Of a stretch of 45,805 bases of DNA, positions 9,117-18,633 are shown one piece after another (positions within the stretch are counted from its first letter, which is position 1; every line of letters starts with the position of its first letter). Origin of the DNA: an uncultured Bacteroidota bacterium (GTDB lineage Bacteria; Bacteroidota; Bacteroidia; Flavobacteriales; Flavobacteriaceae); the NCBI GenBank assembly GCA_902635895.1, contig CACPPV010000010.1, positions 1 through 45,805 on the forward strand, in the 5' to 3' direction. The position numbers were made by a program, and so were the translations under genes. The notes beneath the pieces are model-generated. The model made no database searches. It had not been told where the DNA came from and saw only the letters and a program-made list of their open reading frames with translations.

Positions 9117-9818
9117 ATGTCTGAGGCAAAAAAAAATTTAGCAAAAAAAATTTATTTATACTTGGCAGCATTGTTTATAACCTCACTTGTTGTCTCAAAT
9201 CTTATATTTCAAAAATTCTTTTATTGGTATCCTTTCGATCTTACAATTGGAGGAATTAAATTGTTTGAGCTATCTGTTGGGATTCTTCCATATCCAATTA
9301 CTTTTTTGGTTACAGACTTAATTTCAGAAATCTTTGGTCAAAAAAAAGCCAATCAAGTCGTAATCGCTGGAATATTTGCTTCCTTTTTTTCATTGAGCAT
9401 CATATTGGTATCAGATTTAGTACCAGCAATGGATTCTTCACCAATTAATGACGAAACATTTAGTAAAGTTTTTTCTTTGTCAGGACTTGCCGTATTGGCT
9501 TCAATGTTAGCATATTTATTTGCTCAATTCATTGACATAAAAATTTATCATTTTTGGAAAAAGTTAACAAAAGGTAAAATGTTGTGGTTAAGAAATAACT
9601 TCTCAACATTCAGTTCTCAAATAATTGATACTGTCACTGTGATTTCCTTACTGTGTATTTTCCAGGTTTTAAGTTGGGAAATTTTTTGGGGACTAGTTGT
9701 GTCTGGTGTAACGTTTAAAATTTTAATTGCATTTTTAGATACTCCATTGCTTTATTTTTTTGTTTTTCTTTTCAGAAAAAAATTTGATTTAAAAGTGGGT
9801 GAGGAAATTAAGATTTAA
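9117..9818 (+). CDS. yhhQ: Queuosine-precursor transporter, YhhQ/VUT family
   Basis: Inner-membrane protein of 233 aa with about six hydrophobic spans. Family landmarks are VVSNLIFQKFF in span 1, the segment GILPYPITFLVTDLISEIFG (conserved P-x-T-F-x-x-T-D and E-x-F-G) and LRNNFSTFSSQIIDTV, whose conserved polar residues lie in the transport path. In E. coli YhhQ imports the queuosine precursors preQ0 and preQ1. It diverges from the folK fusion (71 bp apart), and its last 11 nt overlap the end of the convergent DUF2797 gene. Confidence 0.92.
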   Translation: MSEAKKNLAKKIYLYLAALFITSLVVSNLIFQKFFYWYPFDLTIGGIKLFELSVGILPYPITFLVTDLISEIFGQKKANQVVIAGIFASFFSLSIILVSDLVPAMDSSPINDETFSKVFSLSGLAVLASMLAYLFAQFIDIKIYHFWKKLTKGKMLWLRNNFSTFSSQIIDTVTVISLLCIFQVLSWEIFWGLVVSGVTFKILIAFLDTPLLYFFVFLFRKKFDLKVGEEIKI

Positions 9819-10608
9819 TAATATTTAAACTAATAACTACACCTTCATTTGATCTAATATTAAATACCGTTTCATCTTTAAAAATTAGATACTGTCCTTT
9901 AATCCCAACTAATTCATTAGTAAAAGATTTTTCTTTAATAATGTTCAAACTTTTAGGTTTAACAGGATATTTTAAAACAGGGTAATTAATTTTAAAGGTT
10001 GAAAAATTATTTGATTTTGCCATCTCTGAAGACTCAACCGGAAGTTTTTCAAATGCTTTTTCTCTTTCATTTTCAAGCTCAACTGTGCTTTGGCTAGTTT
10101 TTAACATTTCTCTCCAATTGGTTTTATCGGCATAATATTTTTTCAATTCAACTTCAGAAACGCCAGCTAAAAAACGATTGGGAAATTCTGCAATCTCAAT
10201 TGCATTTATGGCTCCTTGATCAATCCATCTATAGGGAATTTGAGATTTTCGAGTAACCCCAACTTTAACATTACTTGAGTATGCTAAGTATAGGATATGA
10301 GGCTTAAGTTGAACATCTTTTTCAAATTCTAAATCTCTATCTTCGATGTTTAGATGTGCTTTACTAAGTTCTGGTTTCATAACCCAATCTGCAGTAGATG
10401 GCAATTCAAAAAAACATTTTTTACAATGCCCTTGTCTATAAATTTGAATATCAGAACTACAATTTAAACACTGATAACCTTCAAAATTTAATTCTAACTT
10501 AGAATTTATAATTTGATTAAGATTGATAAAATCATCTCCAAGTTCTAAATAATAATTCACATTATCATTAATTTCAGTTTTCATTTTATTTAAAACTCCT
10601 TTGAACAT
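9808..10608 (-). CDS. DUF2797 family protein with N-terminal zinc-ribbon-like cysteines
   Basis: Member of DUF2797, 266 aa, function not established. A four-cysteine cluster (C-L-N-C, then C-K-K-C about 16 residues on, near residues 46-69) looks like a zinc ribbon. The conserved core follows: MKPELSKAHLNIEDRDL, LKPHILYLAYSS, VKVGVTRKSQIPYRWIDQGA, and a C-terminal part ending in a small beta domain (VGIKGQYLIFKD). The GVTR and RWIDQGA motifs recall GIY-YIG-like nuclease folds in arrangement, which I mention only as a possibility. The start MFKGVLNKMKTE fits the family's usual N-terminus. It diverges from the GH3 gene across only 40 bp. Confidence 0.85.
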   Translation of the reverse strand: MFKGVLNKMKTEINDNVNYYLELGDDFINLNQIINSKLELNFEGYQCLNCSSDIQIYRQGHCKKCFFELPSTADWVMKPELSKAHLNIEDRDLEFEKDVQLKPHILYLAYSSNVKVGVTRKSQIPYRWIDQGAINAIEIAEFPNRFLAGVSEVELKKYYADKTNWREMLKTSQSTVELENEREKAFEKLPVESSEMAKSNNFSTFKINYPVLKYPVKPKSLNIIKEKSFTNELVGIKGQYLIFKDETVFNIRSNEGVVISLNIIKS

Positions 10609-10648
10609 ATTATAAGAATTATATAATTTTAAAATAAAGATACTTAAA

Positions 10649-12157
10649 ATGCTTTTCTCAATTATTAATACAATTACATCTTGGTTCTTAAAAAAAAGAA
10701 TTCATCAAATTGAATTGTTTAAAAAATATCCAATTGAAGTTCAAAATGAAGTTTTATTATCCTTAATTAAAAAAGCTGAAAATACTGAAATAGGGAAAAA
10801 TTATGAATTTAAATCTATCAAGGATTATAAATCATTTTCAAAAAAGGTCCCTATTACTAGTTACGAAGAATTTTACCCCAAAATTAAAAGATCTATTGAA
10901 GGAGAAGACAACATATTTTGGGGCTCAGAAATAAAATGGTATGCACAATCTAGTGGGACAACAAATTCAAAAAGCAAGTACATTCCTGTTAGTAAAGAAT
11001 CATTGGAAGATTGTCATTATAAAGCTGGTAAAGACGTTTTATGTCTTTACATGAACAACAATGAAAATTCTAACCTTTTTACAGGAAAATCTTTGAGGCT
11101 TGGTGGAAGTAGAAAAATATTAAATGAAGGTGATAATTACTTTGGGGATTTGTCTGCGATTTTAATTGATAATTTACCACTTTGGGCAGAAATGATGAGC
11201 ACTCCAAATTCTGAGATATCTTTAATGAATAAGTGGGATGAAAAATTAAGTGCAATTATTGAAACTACAACTAACGAAGATGTAACTAGTCTAGCAGGTG
11301 TACCTTCTTGGATGTTAATAATGTTAAATAAAATTTTAAAAGAAAAAAAGTGTAATAATATCTTGGAAATATGGAAAAACATGGAGGTTTATTTTCATGG
11401 CGGGATTGACTTTAAACCTTACAAAAATCAATTCAAAGAAATTTTAGGACCTAATGTTCAATTCTACGAAATTTATAACGCATCTGAGGGATTTTTCGCA
11501 ATTCAAGATAGAAACAATAGCGATGATATGCTGCTAATGCTTGATTATGGAATATTTTTTGAGTTTCAAGAATATAATAGTGACGGACAGAAAAACAACA
11601 GGGTAGTTAATCTTTCCGATGTTAAACTTAACACAAATTATGCAATCATTATTACAACAAATGCAGGGCTTTGGAGATATAAAATTGGAGATACAGTTAA
11701 GTTTACAAGCTTAGATCCGTTCAGAATCAAAATTTCTGGAAGAACAAAAAATTTTATAAATGCATTTGGAGAAGAGCTTATAATTGAAAATGCAGAAAAA
11801 GCCCTAAATAAAGCATTAACTAAACATAAATCTACTGTAAACGAATACACAGTAGCACCAAATTTTATAGATAATAGTAAGTCTGGAAATCACGATTGGT
11901 TTATTGAATTTGAAAAAAAACCTAAAAATATCGATGATTTTAAAAAAGATCTAGATTTAAATCTTCAAAAATTAAATAGCGATTACGAAGCAAAAAGATT
12001 CAAAAATATTACTATGCAAGAATTAAAAATAATTCAAGGAAGGAATAATATTTTTTATGATTGGCTTAAAAATAAAAATAAACTTGGAGGACAAAATAAA
12101 GTTCCCAGATTGTCAAACGATAGAAAAATAATCGAAGAACTGTTAAAATTAAATTAA
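10649..12157 (+). CDS. GH3-like acyl-adenylating enzyme (GH3 auxin-responsive promoter family)
   Basis: 502-aa protein of the ANL adenylating superfamily. Plant GH3 proteins adenylate acids such as indole-acetate and join them to amino acids. The ATP-phosphate-binding motif [13 protein letters not shown] starts at residue 101. Other landmarks are [29 protein letters not shown] (the adenylate-binding motif region, near 277-290) and [12 protein letters not shown] near residue 350, which precedes a smaller C-terminal domain. The bacterial substrate is unknown. It lies head to head with DUF2797, an adjacency I recall from other flavobacteria, and its stop overlaps that of clpX by 4 nt. Confidence 0.88.
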   Translation: MLFSIINTITSWFLKKRIHQIELFKKYPIEVQNEVLLSLIKKAENTEIGKNYEFKSIKDYKSFSKKVPITSYEEFYPKIKRSIEGEDNIFWGSEIKWYAQSSGTTNSKSKYIPVSKESLEDCHYKAGKDVLCLYMNNNENSNLFTGKSLRLGGSRKILNEGDNYFGDLSAILIDNLPLWAEMMSTPNSEISLMNKWDEKLSAIIETTTNEDVTSLAGVPSWMLIMLNKILKEKKCNNILEIWKNMEVYFHGGIDFKPYKNQFKEILGPNVQFYEIYNASEGFFAIQDRNNSDDMLLMLDYGIFFEFQEYNSDGQKNNRVVNLSDVKLNTNYAIIITTNAGLWRYKIGDTVKFTSLDPFRIKISGRTKNFINAFGEELIIENAEKALNKALTKHKSTVNEYTVAPNFIDNSKSGNHDWFIEFEKKPKNIDDFKKDLDLNLQKLNSDYEAKRFKNITMQELKIIQGRNNIFYDWLKNKNKLGGQNKVPRLSNDRKIIEELLKLN

Positions 12158-13383
12158 GAAGCTGCCTTTAAGACGCTTAAACTCGAATGAGATAATTTTT
12201 TTGATATATATGCTTTATCAACGTTAAGTTTTTTCCTATTGGTACTTGGTAACTCGAACATTGCATCATTTAAAATTAATTCACATATTGATCTAAGTCC
12301 TCTAGCACCCAATTTAAATTCTAATGCTTTATCTACTATATAATCCAGACCTTCTTCATTAAATGAAAGTTTAATTCCATCTAGTTCAAATAATTTTATG
12401 TATTGTTTGATTAGAGAGTTTTTTGGGTCTGTCAATATGGATCGCAAAGTACTTTTATCCAAAGTATTCATATAGGATAATACAGGTAATCGACCTAATA
12501 TTTCAGGAATAAGGCCAAAATCTTTTAAATCTTTTGGAGATATAAATGATAAAATATTTTTACTATCAACTTTCTTAGAAGAAGGGTTTTTATACCCAAC
12601 AACTTGCATGTTTAATCTTTTTGAAATCACTTTTTCAATTCCATCAAATGCACCTCCTGCAATAAAAAGAATATTTTGAGTATTTAACTCAATGAATTTT
12701 TGATCAGGATGTTTTCTTCCCCCCTTTGGAGGAACATTTACAACAGTCCCCTCTAAAAGTTTCAATAAAGCTTGTTGTACTCCTTCTCCAGAAACGTCTC
12801 TGGTAATTGATGGATTATCACTTTTTCTAGCAATTTTGTCAATTTCGTCAATAAAAACAATCCCTCTTTCTGCTTTTTCCTGATTATAATCAGAAGCCTG
12901 TAAAAGTCTTGTTAATATAGTTTCAACATCTTCTCCTACATATCCAGCTTCAGTTAAAACAGTAGCGTCAACAATAGCCAAAGGAACATCCAACATTCTG
13001 GCAATTGTTTTTGCAATTAGAGTTTTACCTGTACCTGTTTCACCAACAATTAGAATATTACTTTTATCAATTTCAACATCATCTTTTATATTTTTTTGAT
13101 TCAATCTTTTGTAATGATTGTAAACAGCTACTGAAATTATTTTTTTTGTATGGTCTTGACCAATAATATATTCATCTAAAAAAGCTTTAATTTCCTTTGG
13201 TTTAGATATTTTATGATCTTGAGATTGTTTTGGAAATTCATCTCTTTTTGACTCCTCAATTATAATATTATATGCCTGCTCAATACAACTGTCGCAAATA
13301 TGTGCTTCTTGACCAGCCACAAGTAGATTAGTTTGTGTTTTGGATAAACCACAAAATGAACACAACAAGTTTTGATCGGACAT
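12154..13383 (-). CDS. clpX: ATP-dependent Clp protease ATP-binding subunit ClpX
   Basis: AAA+ unfoldase that recognises substrates and feeds them to ClpP. The N-terminal zinc-binding domain has Cys8, Cys11, Cys30 and Cys33. Walker A GETGTGKT is at 114-121, pore loop 1 GYVGED near 152, Walker [10 protein letters not shown] near 182, and the sensor region [15 protein letters not shown] follows. I start at [10 protein letters not shown] (13383), 4 nt after the clpP stop; a start 10 codons upstream at 13413 is open but would overlap clpP and add residues not typical of ClpX. Length is then 409 aa, normal for the family. It is the last gene of tig-clpP-clpX. Confidence 0.96.
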   Translation of the reverse strand: MSDQNLLCSFCGLSKTQTNLLVAGQEAHICDSCIEQAYNIIIEESKRDEFPKQSQDHKISKPKEIKAFLDEYIIGQDHTKKIISVAVYNHYKRLNQKNIKDDVEIDKSNILIVGETGTGKTLIAKTIARMLDVPLAIVDATVLTEAGYVGEDVETILTRLLQASDYNQEKAERGIVFIDEIDKIARKSDNPSITRDVSGEGVQQALLKLLEGTVVNVPPKGGRKHPDQKFIELNTQNILFIAGGAFDGIEKVISKRLNMQVVGYKNPSSKKVDSKNILSFISPKDLKDFGLIPEILGRLPVLSYMNTLDKSTLRSILTDPKNSLIKQYIKLFELDGIKLSFNEEGLDYIVDKALEFKLGARGLRSICELILNDAMFELPSTNRKKLNVDKAYISKKLSHSSLSVLKAAS

Positions 13384-13387
13384 TAAA

Positions 13388-14047
13388 TTATTTTTTTGAT
13401 AAAACTTCGTCAATCATGCCATATTTCTTAGCCTCCTGCGCTTTCATCCAGTAATCACGATCACTATCCTCATAGACTTTGTCATATTTTTGACCAGAAT
13501 GTTTTGCAATAATTTCATACAACTCCTTTTTTAACTTCCCTATTTCTCTAGCTGTTATCTCAATATCAGATGCTTGACCTTGAGCCCCACCAAGAGGTTG
13601 ATGAATCATAACTCTGGAGTGAGTTAATCCAGATCTTTTTCCCTTTTGTCCTGCACAAAGTAAAACTGCAGCCATTGAAGCTGCAATTCCAGTACAAATT
13701 GTGGCAACCTCAGGATTTATAAATTGCATTGTATCGTATATACCTAAACCAGCATATACAGATCCACCTGGTGAATTGATATATATTTGAATGTCTTTAT
13801 CTTTATCTGTACTCTCTAAAAAAAGTAATTGAGCTTGAATTATATTGGCTATTGAATCATTAATACCAGTTCCTAAAAAAATTATTCTGTCCATCATCAG
13901 CCTTGAAAAAACATCCATTTGCGCTACGTTCAGCTGTCTTTCTTCAATAATATAAGGAGTCATACTACTGACTAATTTGTCATAATATAGAGAATTTATA
14001 CCATGATGTTTTATTGAATATTTTTTAAATTCCTTCGAGTAATCCAT
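13388..14047 (-). CDS. clpP: ATP-dependent Clp protease proteolytic subunit ClpP
   Basis: Serine peptidase forming the tetradecameric barrel of ClpXP. The catalytic triad is Ser124 in [11 protein letters not shown], His149 in [11 protein letters not shown], and an Asp in [10 protein letters not shown], most likely Asp194 by alignment with E. coli ClpP. The 219-aa protein has the usual N-terminal extension, probably processed. It lies between tig (31 nt upstream) and clpX (4 nt downstream), the conserved arrangement that couples chaperone, peptidase and unfoldase expression. No second clpP is present in the window. Confidence 0.97.
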   Translation of the reverse strand: MDYSKEFKKYSIKHHGINSLYYDKLVSSMTPYIIEERQLNVAQMDVFSRLMMDRIIFLGTGINDSIANIIQAQLLFLESTDKDKDIQIYINSPGGSVYAGLGIYDTMQFINPEVATICTGIAASMAAVLLCAGQKGKRSGLTHSRVMIHQPLGGAQGQASDIEITAREIGKLKKELYEIIAKHSGQKYDKVYEDSDRDYWMKAQEAKKYGMIDEVLSKK

Positions 14048-14078
14048 AGATCAATAATTATAATTATTCTAAAGTTAG

Positions 14079-15404
14079 TTATTTTTTAGCATAAGCCATT
14101 TCAATGAATTTATCATAAGTGACTTTATTGTTTTTGAACTTTAATTTTGATTTAAATAATTCAATTAATTTTTTACTTAACAATTGATCAGAAATTCTTT
14201 TTACTTCTTCTTTATTTGAAAGAATTCTTTGGGATATCGATTCTAATTCCTTTTCATCAGGATTATTTTGACCATATTGTTTCATTTGAGATTTAATCAA
14301 TTCCTTGGCGAAATTTTTAATTTGACTAGGATCAATTTTAATATCGTTCTTTTCAATTAACTTGGCTTCAATCAATTGATACCTTAAACCCTTTTCAGAC
14401 TTTTCGTATTCCGATTCCGCCTCAACTACACTTAACTTTTTCTCTCCAGCAGTTTGCATCCATTTTTTTAAAAATTCATCTGGTAAATTAAATTTTGTGT
14501 TTTCAATTAAATATTCGGTCACATCATTTAATAATTTTTGATCAGTTTGATTAACAAAATTTGATTCAGCATCACTCTTTAACTTTTTCCTAAGCTCGGT
14601 TACAGTCTTTACACTGTCTTTCCCAAATAATTTATCAAACAACTCTTGATCTAAATCAGCAGGTTGTCTTTCGTTTATTTCATTTAAAGAAAAATTAACT
14701 GTTTTTATTTTGTCTTTGTTTTCATCGTTAAGTTTTAAATGAAATGATAAATCAGATTCGTTTTTAAACAAACCTTTAGTTTTTAAATCAACAGATTCTC
14801 CAAGTTTAAGATTTGATAAAATTTCTTTATTAGATTTACCCTTAACATTCTCTAATTTAAAATTAGATTTATTTTCAACCTCAAATTCTTCGTTACTAAA
14901 TGTTCCGTTAATTTCAAAACCATCTTCAACTTTATCTCTGGAAACCAATTTTCCATATTGATTCTGTATGTTTTTAATTTGATCATCAATCATTTTCTTA
15001 TCTACATCAATCTCGTAGGAGGGAATTGCTTTTTTATTTTTTAAATTAACATCGAATTCTGGAGATAAACCAATTTCAAAATCAAAAGCTAACACATCTG
15101 AATTCCAATCAATTTCATTTTTTTCAACTGGAATTGGATTCCCTAAAATTGCCAATTTTTCAGTGTTCAAATAATCTGATAAACCCTTCTGCATTAATTT
15201 GTTTATTTCATCAACTTTGACAGACATTCCATATTGTTTTTTTATTAAACCAATTGGAGTATGGCCTTTTCTGAAACCAGGGATATTCGCTCTTTTTCTG
15301 TAATCTTTTAAAACTTTGTCGACGTTAGATTCATAATCTTTTTTTTGAATCTCAACCGAAAGAACGGAATTTAACTTATCAATATCTTTTTTTGAAACCT
15401 TCAT
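14079..15404 (-). CDS. tig: Trigger factor, ribosome-bound chaperone
   Basis: Binds the ribosome exit tunnel and holds nascent chains. The N-terminal ribosome-binding domain (about 1-115) carries the signature segment KRANIPGFRKGHTPIGLIKK (G-F-R-x-G-x-x-P). The middle PPIase/FKBP-like region (about 150-245) is divergent, as is common in Bacteroidota, so peptidyl-prolyl isomerase activity is doubtful. The C-terminal chaperone arms are helical and rich in Lys and Glu. At 441 aa it is full length. A good promoter lies just upstream, and clpP and clpX follow, so the three probably form one operon. Confidence 0.95.
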   Translation of the reverse strand: MKVSKKDIDKLNSVLSVEIQKKDYESNVDKVLKDYRKRANIPGFRKGHTPIGLIKKQYGMSVKVDEINKLMQKGLSDYLNTEKLAILGNPIPVEKNEIDWNSDVLAFDFEIGLSPEFDVNLKNKKAIPSYEIDVDKKMIDDQIKNIQNQYGKLVSRDKVEDGFEINGTFSNEEFEVENKSNFKLENVKGKSNKEILSNLKLGESVDLKTKGLFKNESDLSFHLKLNDENKDKIKTVNFSLNEINERQPADLDQELFDKLFGKDSVKTVTELRKKLKSDAESNFVNQTDQKLLNDVTEYLIENTKFNLPDEFLKKWMQTAGEKKLSVVEAESEYEKSEKGLRYQLIEAKLIEKNDIKIDPSQIKNFAKELIKSQMKQYGQNNPDEKELESISQRILSNKEEVKRISDQLLSKKLIELFKSKLKFKNNKVTYDKFIEMAYAKK

Positions 15405-15424
15405 GATTTTTTAAAATTAGGTGG

Positions 15425-15455
15425 CAAAAGTAGCTCTTTTCTTAAAGTTCGACAA
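15425..15455 (-). promoter_or_regulatory. Bacteroidota-type promoter of the tig-clpP-clpX operon
   Basis: Minus strand: TTG at 15455-15453, a 20-nt spacer, then TACTTTTG at 15432-15425, an exact match to the TTTG-N19-21-TAnnTTTG pattern. The tig ATG begins 21 nt further on, giving a short leader. It sits wholly within the 54-bp gap behind the hydrolase gene, so the operon can be expressed independently of pdxJ and the hydrolase. Confidence 0.75.
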
Positions 15456-15458
15456 CTT

Positions 15459-16229
15459 TTAAGATTCTAAAAACAATTCCGTTTCATTTATAAAACCGTC
15501 TAAATTTTCAGCGTGAACCCAATGTCCAGCTTTTTGAACTTCCACAATTTTATGATCAGGAAATACTTTTTTAAGTAAAGAGCTGTTAGTTTTATTTATA
15601 TAATCTGATTTTTGACCCTTTATAAATAAAGTCTTTCCACCGTAATGAAGATTTGCAGGCAAAGACTTTTCCACTTCACTTAAATTATTTGAAATGATAT
15701 CCAAATCAATTTTGAAAGCAAGTTCATCTTTATTAACTCTGTATAAATTCTTGAGTAAAAAAGCTCTAAATGCAGGTTCTTTAAATTCTGATTCTAATGC
15801 CTTGTCAATATTAACTCTACTTACCAATTTTTTAAGATCCAATGATTTTAAAGAATCTATGATTTTATTATAATCATTGCTGTAATATATTGGTAAAATA
15901 TCAACTATAATTAATTTTTTAATTAACTCGGGATACATACTTGAAAACATCATGGCAGTTTTTCCACCCATTGAATGACCAATCAAAGAAAATTTTTTAA
16001 TCTTATAATGGTCAATATAATTCTTTAGATCTGTTGCTAAAATTTCATAATTAAATAAATTATTGTGAAAACTTTTCCCATGATTTCTTTGATCCACCAA
16101 ATGGATTTGGTATTTATTTTGGTCCATTCTTTTTGCAAAAGATTTCCAATTATCTAACATTCCAAGAAACCCATGTAAAACTATTAAAACATGATTTCCA
16201 GAACCACTAACTTGACTATTTAAGAGCAT
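15459..16229 (-). CDS. Alpha/beta-fold hydrolase (YbfF-like esterase)
   Basis: 256-aa hydrolase. The oxyanion-hole segment LHGFLGMLDNW starts at about residue 19. The nucleophile elbow GHSMGGK places Ser86, and the catalytic His is in GHWVHAENLDGF near the C-terminus. The segment VDQRNHGKSF before the elbow is typical of the YbfF/abhydrolase_1 group, which includes esterases with broad acyl substrates. No signal peptide, so probably cytoplasmic. Its start overlaps the end of pdxJ by 14 nt, so the two are translated from one mRNA. The substrate is unknown. Confidence 0.88.
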   Translation of the reverse strand: MLLNSQVSGSGNHVLIVLHGFLGMLDNWKSFAKRMDQNKYQIHLVDQRNHGKSFHNNLFNYEILATDLKNYIDHYKIKKFSLIGHSMGGKTAMMFSSMYPELIKKLIIVDILPIYYSNDYNKIIDSLKSLDLKKLVSRVNIDKALESEFKEPAFRAFLLKNLYRVNKDELAFKIDLDIISNNLSEVEKSLPANLHYGGKTLFIKGQKSDYINKTNSSLLKKVFPDHKIVEVQKAGHWVHAENLDGFINETELFLES

Positions 16230-16941
16230 TGTTTATTTTTTCAAGGTACATGTTAATCACATTTTCCATTCCCAGATAAAGAGCTTCACAAACTATAGCA
16301 TGGCCTATAGAAACTTCCTCTAAAAATGGTATTTCCTTAACGAAAAAATTAATGTTTTCAAGATTTAAATCGTGACCAGCATTGACACCTAATCCAATGC
16401 TGTTTGCATAAGATGATGCATCTATATATTTCTTAATTTCATTTAGATTGTTTTTTTCAAAATTAACAGCATATGATTCTGTATATAATTCAATTCTATC
16501 GGCTCCAACATCTTTTGCACCTTCAATAAATTGATGATTTGTATCAATGAAAATTGAGGTTCTAATATTATTGTTTTTAAATTCAGTGATAATCTCTTTT
16601 AAAAAAGATCTATTAGATATTGTATCCCAGCCTGCGTTTGAAGTTAGAGCGTCAATACTATCAGGAACTAAGGTCACTTGATCTGGTTTCACATTACAAA
16701 CTAGCTCTACAAATTTTTCAATTGGATTTCCTTCAATATTGAACTCAGTAGTTATAACATCTGGAAGAGTTCTCGCATCATTGTAGGTAATGTGTCTTTG
16801 GTCTGGTCTGGGATGAATTGTAATTCCATTGGCACCATAAGATTGAATATCTTTGGCCATTTGAATTAAATTTGGATTATTACCTCCTCTAGCATTCCTT
16901 ATTGTTGCTATCTTGTTTATATTAACACTTAATTTTGTCAT
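16216..16941 (-). CDS. pdxJ: Pyridoxine 5'-phosphate synthase PdxJ
   Basis: Condenses 1-deoxyxylulose 5-phosphate with 3-amino-2-oxopropyl phosphate to form pyridoxine 5'-phosphate (DXP-dependent vitamin B6 route). TIM-barrel landmarks: SVNINKIATIRNARGG at the N-terminus, ITIHPRPDQRHI near 40-51, the glutamate segment FNIEGNP, LVPDSIDALTSNAGWD, and the C-terminal phosphate-binding region GLGVNAGHDLNLEN followed by EVSIGHAIVCEALYLG. The 241-aa length is normal. pdxA is not in the window. It diverges from nadK across 65 bp; no clear promoter with both boxes could be seen there. Confidence 0.96.
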   Translation of the reverse strand: MTKLSVNINKIATIRNARGGNNPNLIQMAKDIQSYGANGITIHPRPDQRHITYNDARTLPDVITTEFNIEGNPIEKFVELVCNVKPDQVTLVPDSIDALTSNAGWDTISNRSFLKEIITEFKNNNIRTSIFIDTNHQFIEGAKDVGADRIELYTESYAVNFEKNNLNEIKKYIDASSYANSIGLGVNAGHDLNLENINFFVKEIPFLEEVSIGHAIVCEALYLGMENVINMYLEKINNALK

Positions 16942-17006
16942 AATTTTCCAAAATTAAAGATTTATTATCTGTTATTTTAATTAATTTGCAAACAAAAGAG
17001 ATTAAA

Positions 17007-17879
17007 ATGAAAATTGCAATTTATGGTCAATCTAAAGACGAAATATCTGTAAAAATATTTTCGGAACTCTTAACAATTGCAAAAAATAAAAATCATCAAA
17101 TAATTGTTGAAGAAAACTTTAATTCAATAATTAATCAAAATCATAAAAACATTGTTTTTAATAATTTTTCTCATTTAGATAAATCTATCGATTTGATGAT
17201 CACAATTGGAGGAGATGGGACTCTTTTAAGATCCATAACTTATGTTAGAGATTTAGAAATTCCAATCATGGGGATAAACTCAGGAAGATTGGGGTTTTTG
17301 GCTACTATTAGTCAAAAAAAATTAAATTCTGAACTAATCAAAGTCTTAGAAGGCAATTATAAATTAGAAGAAAGAAGTTTATTAGAAGTTGAGGTAGAAA
17401 ACTATTCAAATTTTTCTGATTTCAATTTTGCGTTAAATGAGGTTAGTGTAGGAAGAGAAAACACTACATCAATGATTGAAATTAAAACCAATTTAGATGG
17501 TGAATATTTAAATACATATTGGGCTGATGGTCTGATAATTTCTACGCCTACAGGCTCAACAGGTTATTCTTTAAGTTGTGGTGGGCCAATTATGACTCCA
17601 ACAAGTAAAACATTTTCTATAACTCCAATAGCTCCACATAATTTAAATGCTAGACCATTAATAATTTCTGATGAAACCAACATAGAATTATCAGTTGAAG
17701 GTCGTGAAGAATCACATTTACTTTCTCTGGATTCAAGAATTATATCATTAAAAAACAGTACCAAAATAAATATTAAGAAAGCTGATTTTAAAATTAAATT
17801 AGCTTCATTTTCTGAGAATAGTTTTTATAAAACTTTAAGAAGTAAACTTCTTTGGGGAGAGGATAGAAGAAATTTATAG
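17007..17879 (+). CDS. nadK: NAD kinase
   Basis: Phosphorylates NAD to NADP with ATP. The diagnostic motif IGGDGTLL has GGDGT at residues 68-72, and MGINSGRLGFLA, the N-E pair in ALNEVSVGRE, and the glycine-rich TPTGSTGYSLSCGGPI segment follow. I start at ATG 17007 (MKIAIYGQ); an in-frame TTG at 16986 would add seven residues and lies closer to pdxJ. Length is then 290 aa, normal for the family. It begins a long rightward run of envelope genes. DUF6089 directly after nadK and before uppS is a familiar flavobacterial arrangement. Confidence 0.95.
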   Translation: MKIAIYGQSKDEISVKIFSELLTIAKNKNHQIIVEENFNSIINQNHKNIVFNNFSHLDKSIDLMITIGGDGTLLRSITYVRDLEIPIMGINSGRLGFLATISQKKLNSELIKVLEGNYKLEERSLLEVEVENYSNFSDFNFALNEVSVGRENTTSMIEIKTNLDGEYLNTYWADGLIISTPTGSTGYSLSCGGPIMTPTSKTFSITPIAPHNLNARPLIISDETNIELSVEGREESHLLSLDSRIISLKNSTKINIKKADFKIKLASFSENSFYKTLRSKLLWGEDRRNL

Positions 17880-17895
17880 CAAGATTGAATTTATT

Positions 17896-17903
17896 TATAT
17901 TTG
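17896..17903 (+). promoter_or_regulatory. Possible -7 promoter element upstream of the DUF6089-uppS-bamA run
   Basis: TATATTTG matches the Bacteroidota -7 consensus TAnnTTTG exactly, 10 nt before the DUF6089 ATG, so the leader would be only a few nt long. No good TTG is found 19-20 nt upstream, which lies inside the end of nadK. This would let the envelope genes be expressed apart from nadK. Confidence 0.4.
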
Positions 17904-17913
17904 CACAAATATC

Positions 17914-18627
17914 ATGATCAGAAAAAATATTAACCTACTATTCTTACTGATTTCAACCAGTATTTTTTCTCAAAATAACGAAATCGGATTTTTTGCTGGA
18001 GGAGCAAACTACATTGGAGATGTTGGGCCTACAACTTACATTAATCCTTTCTCTCACAATGCATCAAATAATTTAGTTGCTGGTATTATATATAGAAAGA
18101 ATTTTAATGACAGAATTTCCGCAAGAGCAAAGTTTAATTATGCCAAAATTGGAAGTTCTGATATTTGGCCAAATACTGTCGATTACAGGCAAGCAAGAGG
18201 TCTCTATTTTAGAAACGAAATTAAAGAACTGGGTTTGGGAATTGATTTTAATTTTTTTGAATTTGATATTTTAGAAAATTCCATACAAATGACTCCTTAT
18301 ATAAGTACTGGAGTTTCTTTTTTTAGATATAATGCCTTAAGGTATCAAATAGGAGATTTAGAAGCTATAAAATATGGAGATGCATCAAATATTTCAATAC
18401 CTATTACTTTAGGATATAAGATTAAGCCACTTAATGATTTTATACTTTCATTTGAAATAACAGCTAACCACAGTTATACAGATAATTTAGACGGAAGTCA
18501 ACCTGGAGAAAAACAAAAAACTTCTTCATATTATTTTGGATCAACCTTAAGTCAAGATTGGTATGTATTTACAGGCATCAGTTTAACCTACATTTTTGGT
18601 ACTAAAAAATGTTACTGTCCTAACTAG
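17914..18627 (+). CDS. DUF6089 family outer-membrane beta-barrel protein
   Basis: 237 aa with a Sec signal peptide (MIRKNINLLFLLISTSIFSQ), then alternating amphipathic strands typical of a small outer-membrane barrel: EIGFFAGGANYIGDVGP near the mature N-terminus, GIIYRKNFNDRISARAKF and a C-terminal strand ending in SLTYIFGTKKCYCPN. Two cysteines at the very end (C-Y-C) could form a disulfide. It matches the DUF6089 family found beside nadK and uppS in flavobacteria; its function is not known. The position directly before uppS and bamA suggests a link with outer-membrane biogenesis, which is inference. Confidence 0.85.
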   Translation: MIRKNINLLFLLISTSIFSQNNEIGFFAGGANYIGDVGPTTYINPFSHNASNNLVAGIIYRKNFNDRISARAKFNYAKIGSSDIWPNTVDYRQARGLYFRNEIKELGLGIDFNFFEFDILENSIQMTPYISTGVSFFRYNALRYQIGDLEAIKYGDASNISIPITLGYKIKPLNDFILSFEITANHSYTDNLDGSQPGEKQKTSSYYFGSTLSQDWYVFTGISLTYIFGTKKCYCPN

Positions 18628-18633
18628 ATTACT

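Noticed and set aside
12154-13413. Longer ClpX starting at 13413
   Set aside because: It would overlap clpP and add ten residues before the usual zinc-domain start [10 protein letters not shown]; the shorter form fits the family.
16942-17006. TAATTTTG box upstream of pdxJ as its promoter
   Set aside because: It matches the -7 consensus but no -33 box stands at the right distance, and it would lie only a few nt before the ATG; left unassigned.
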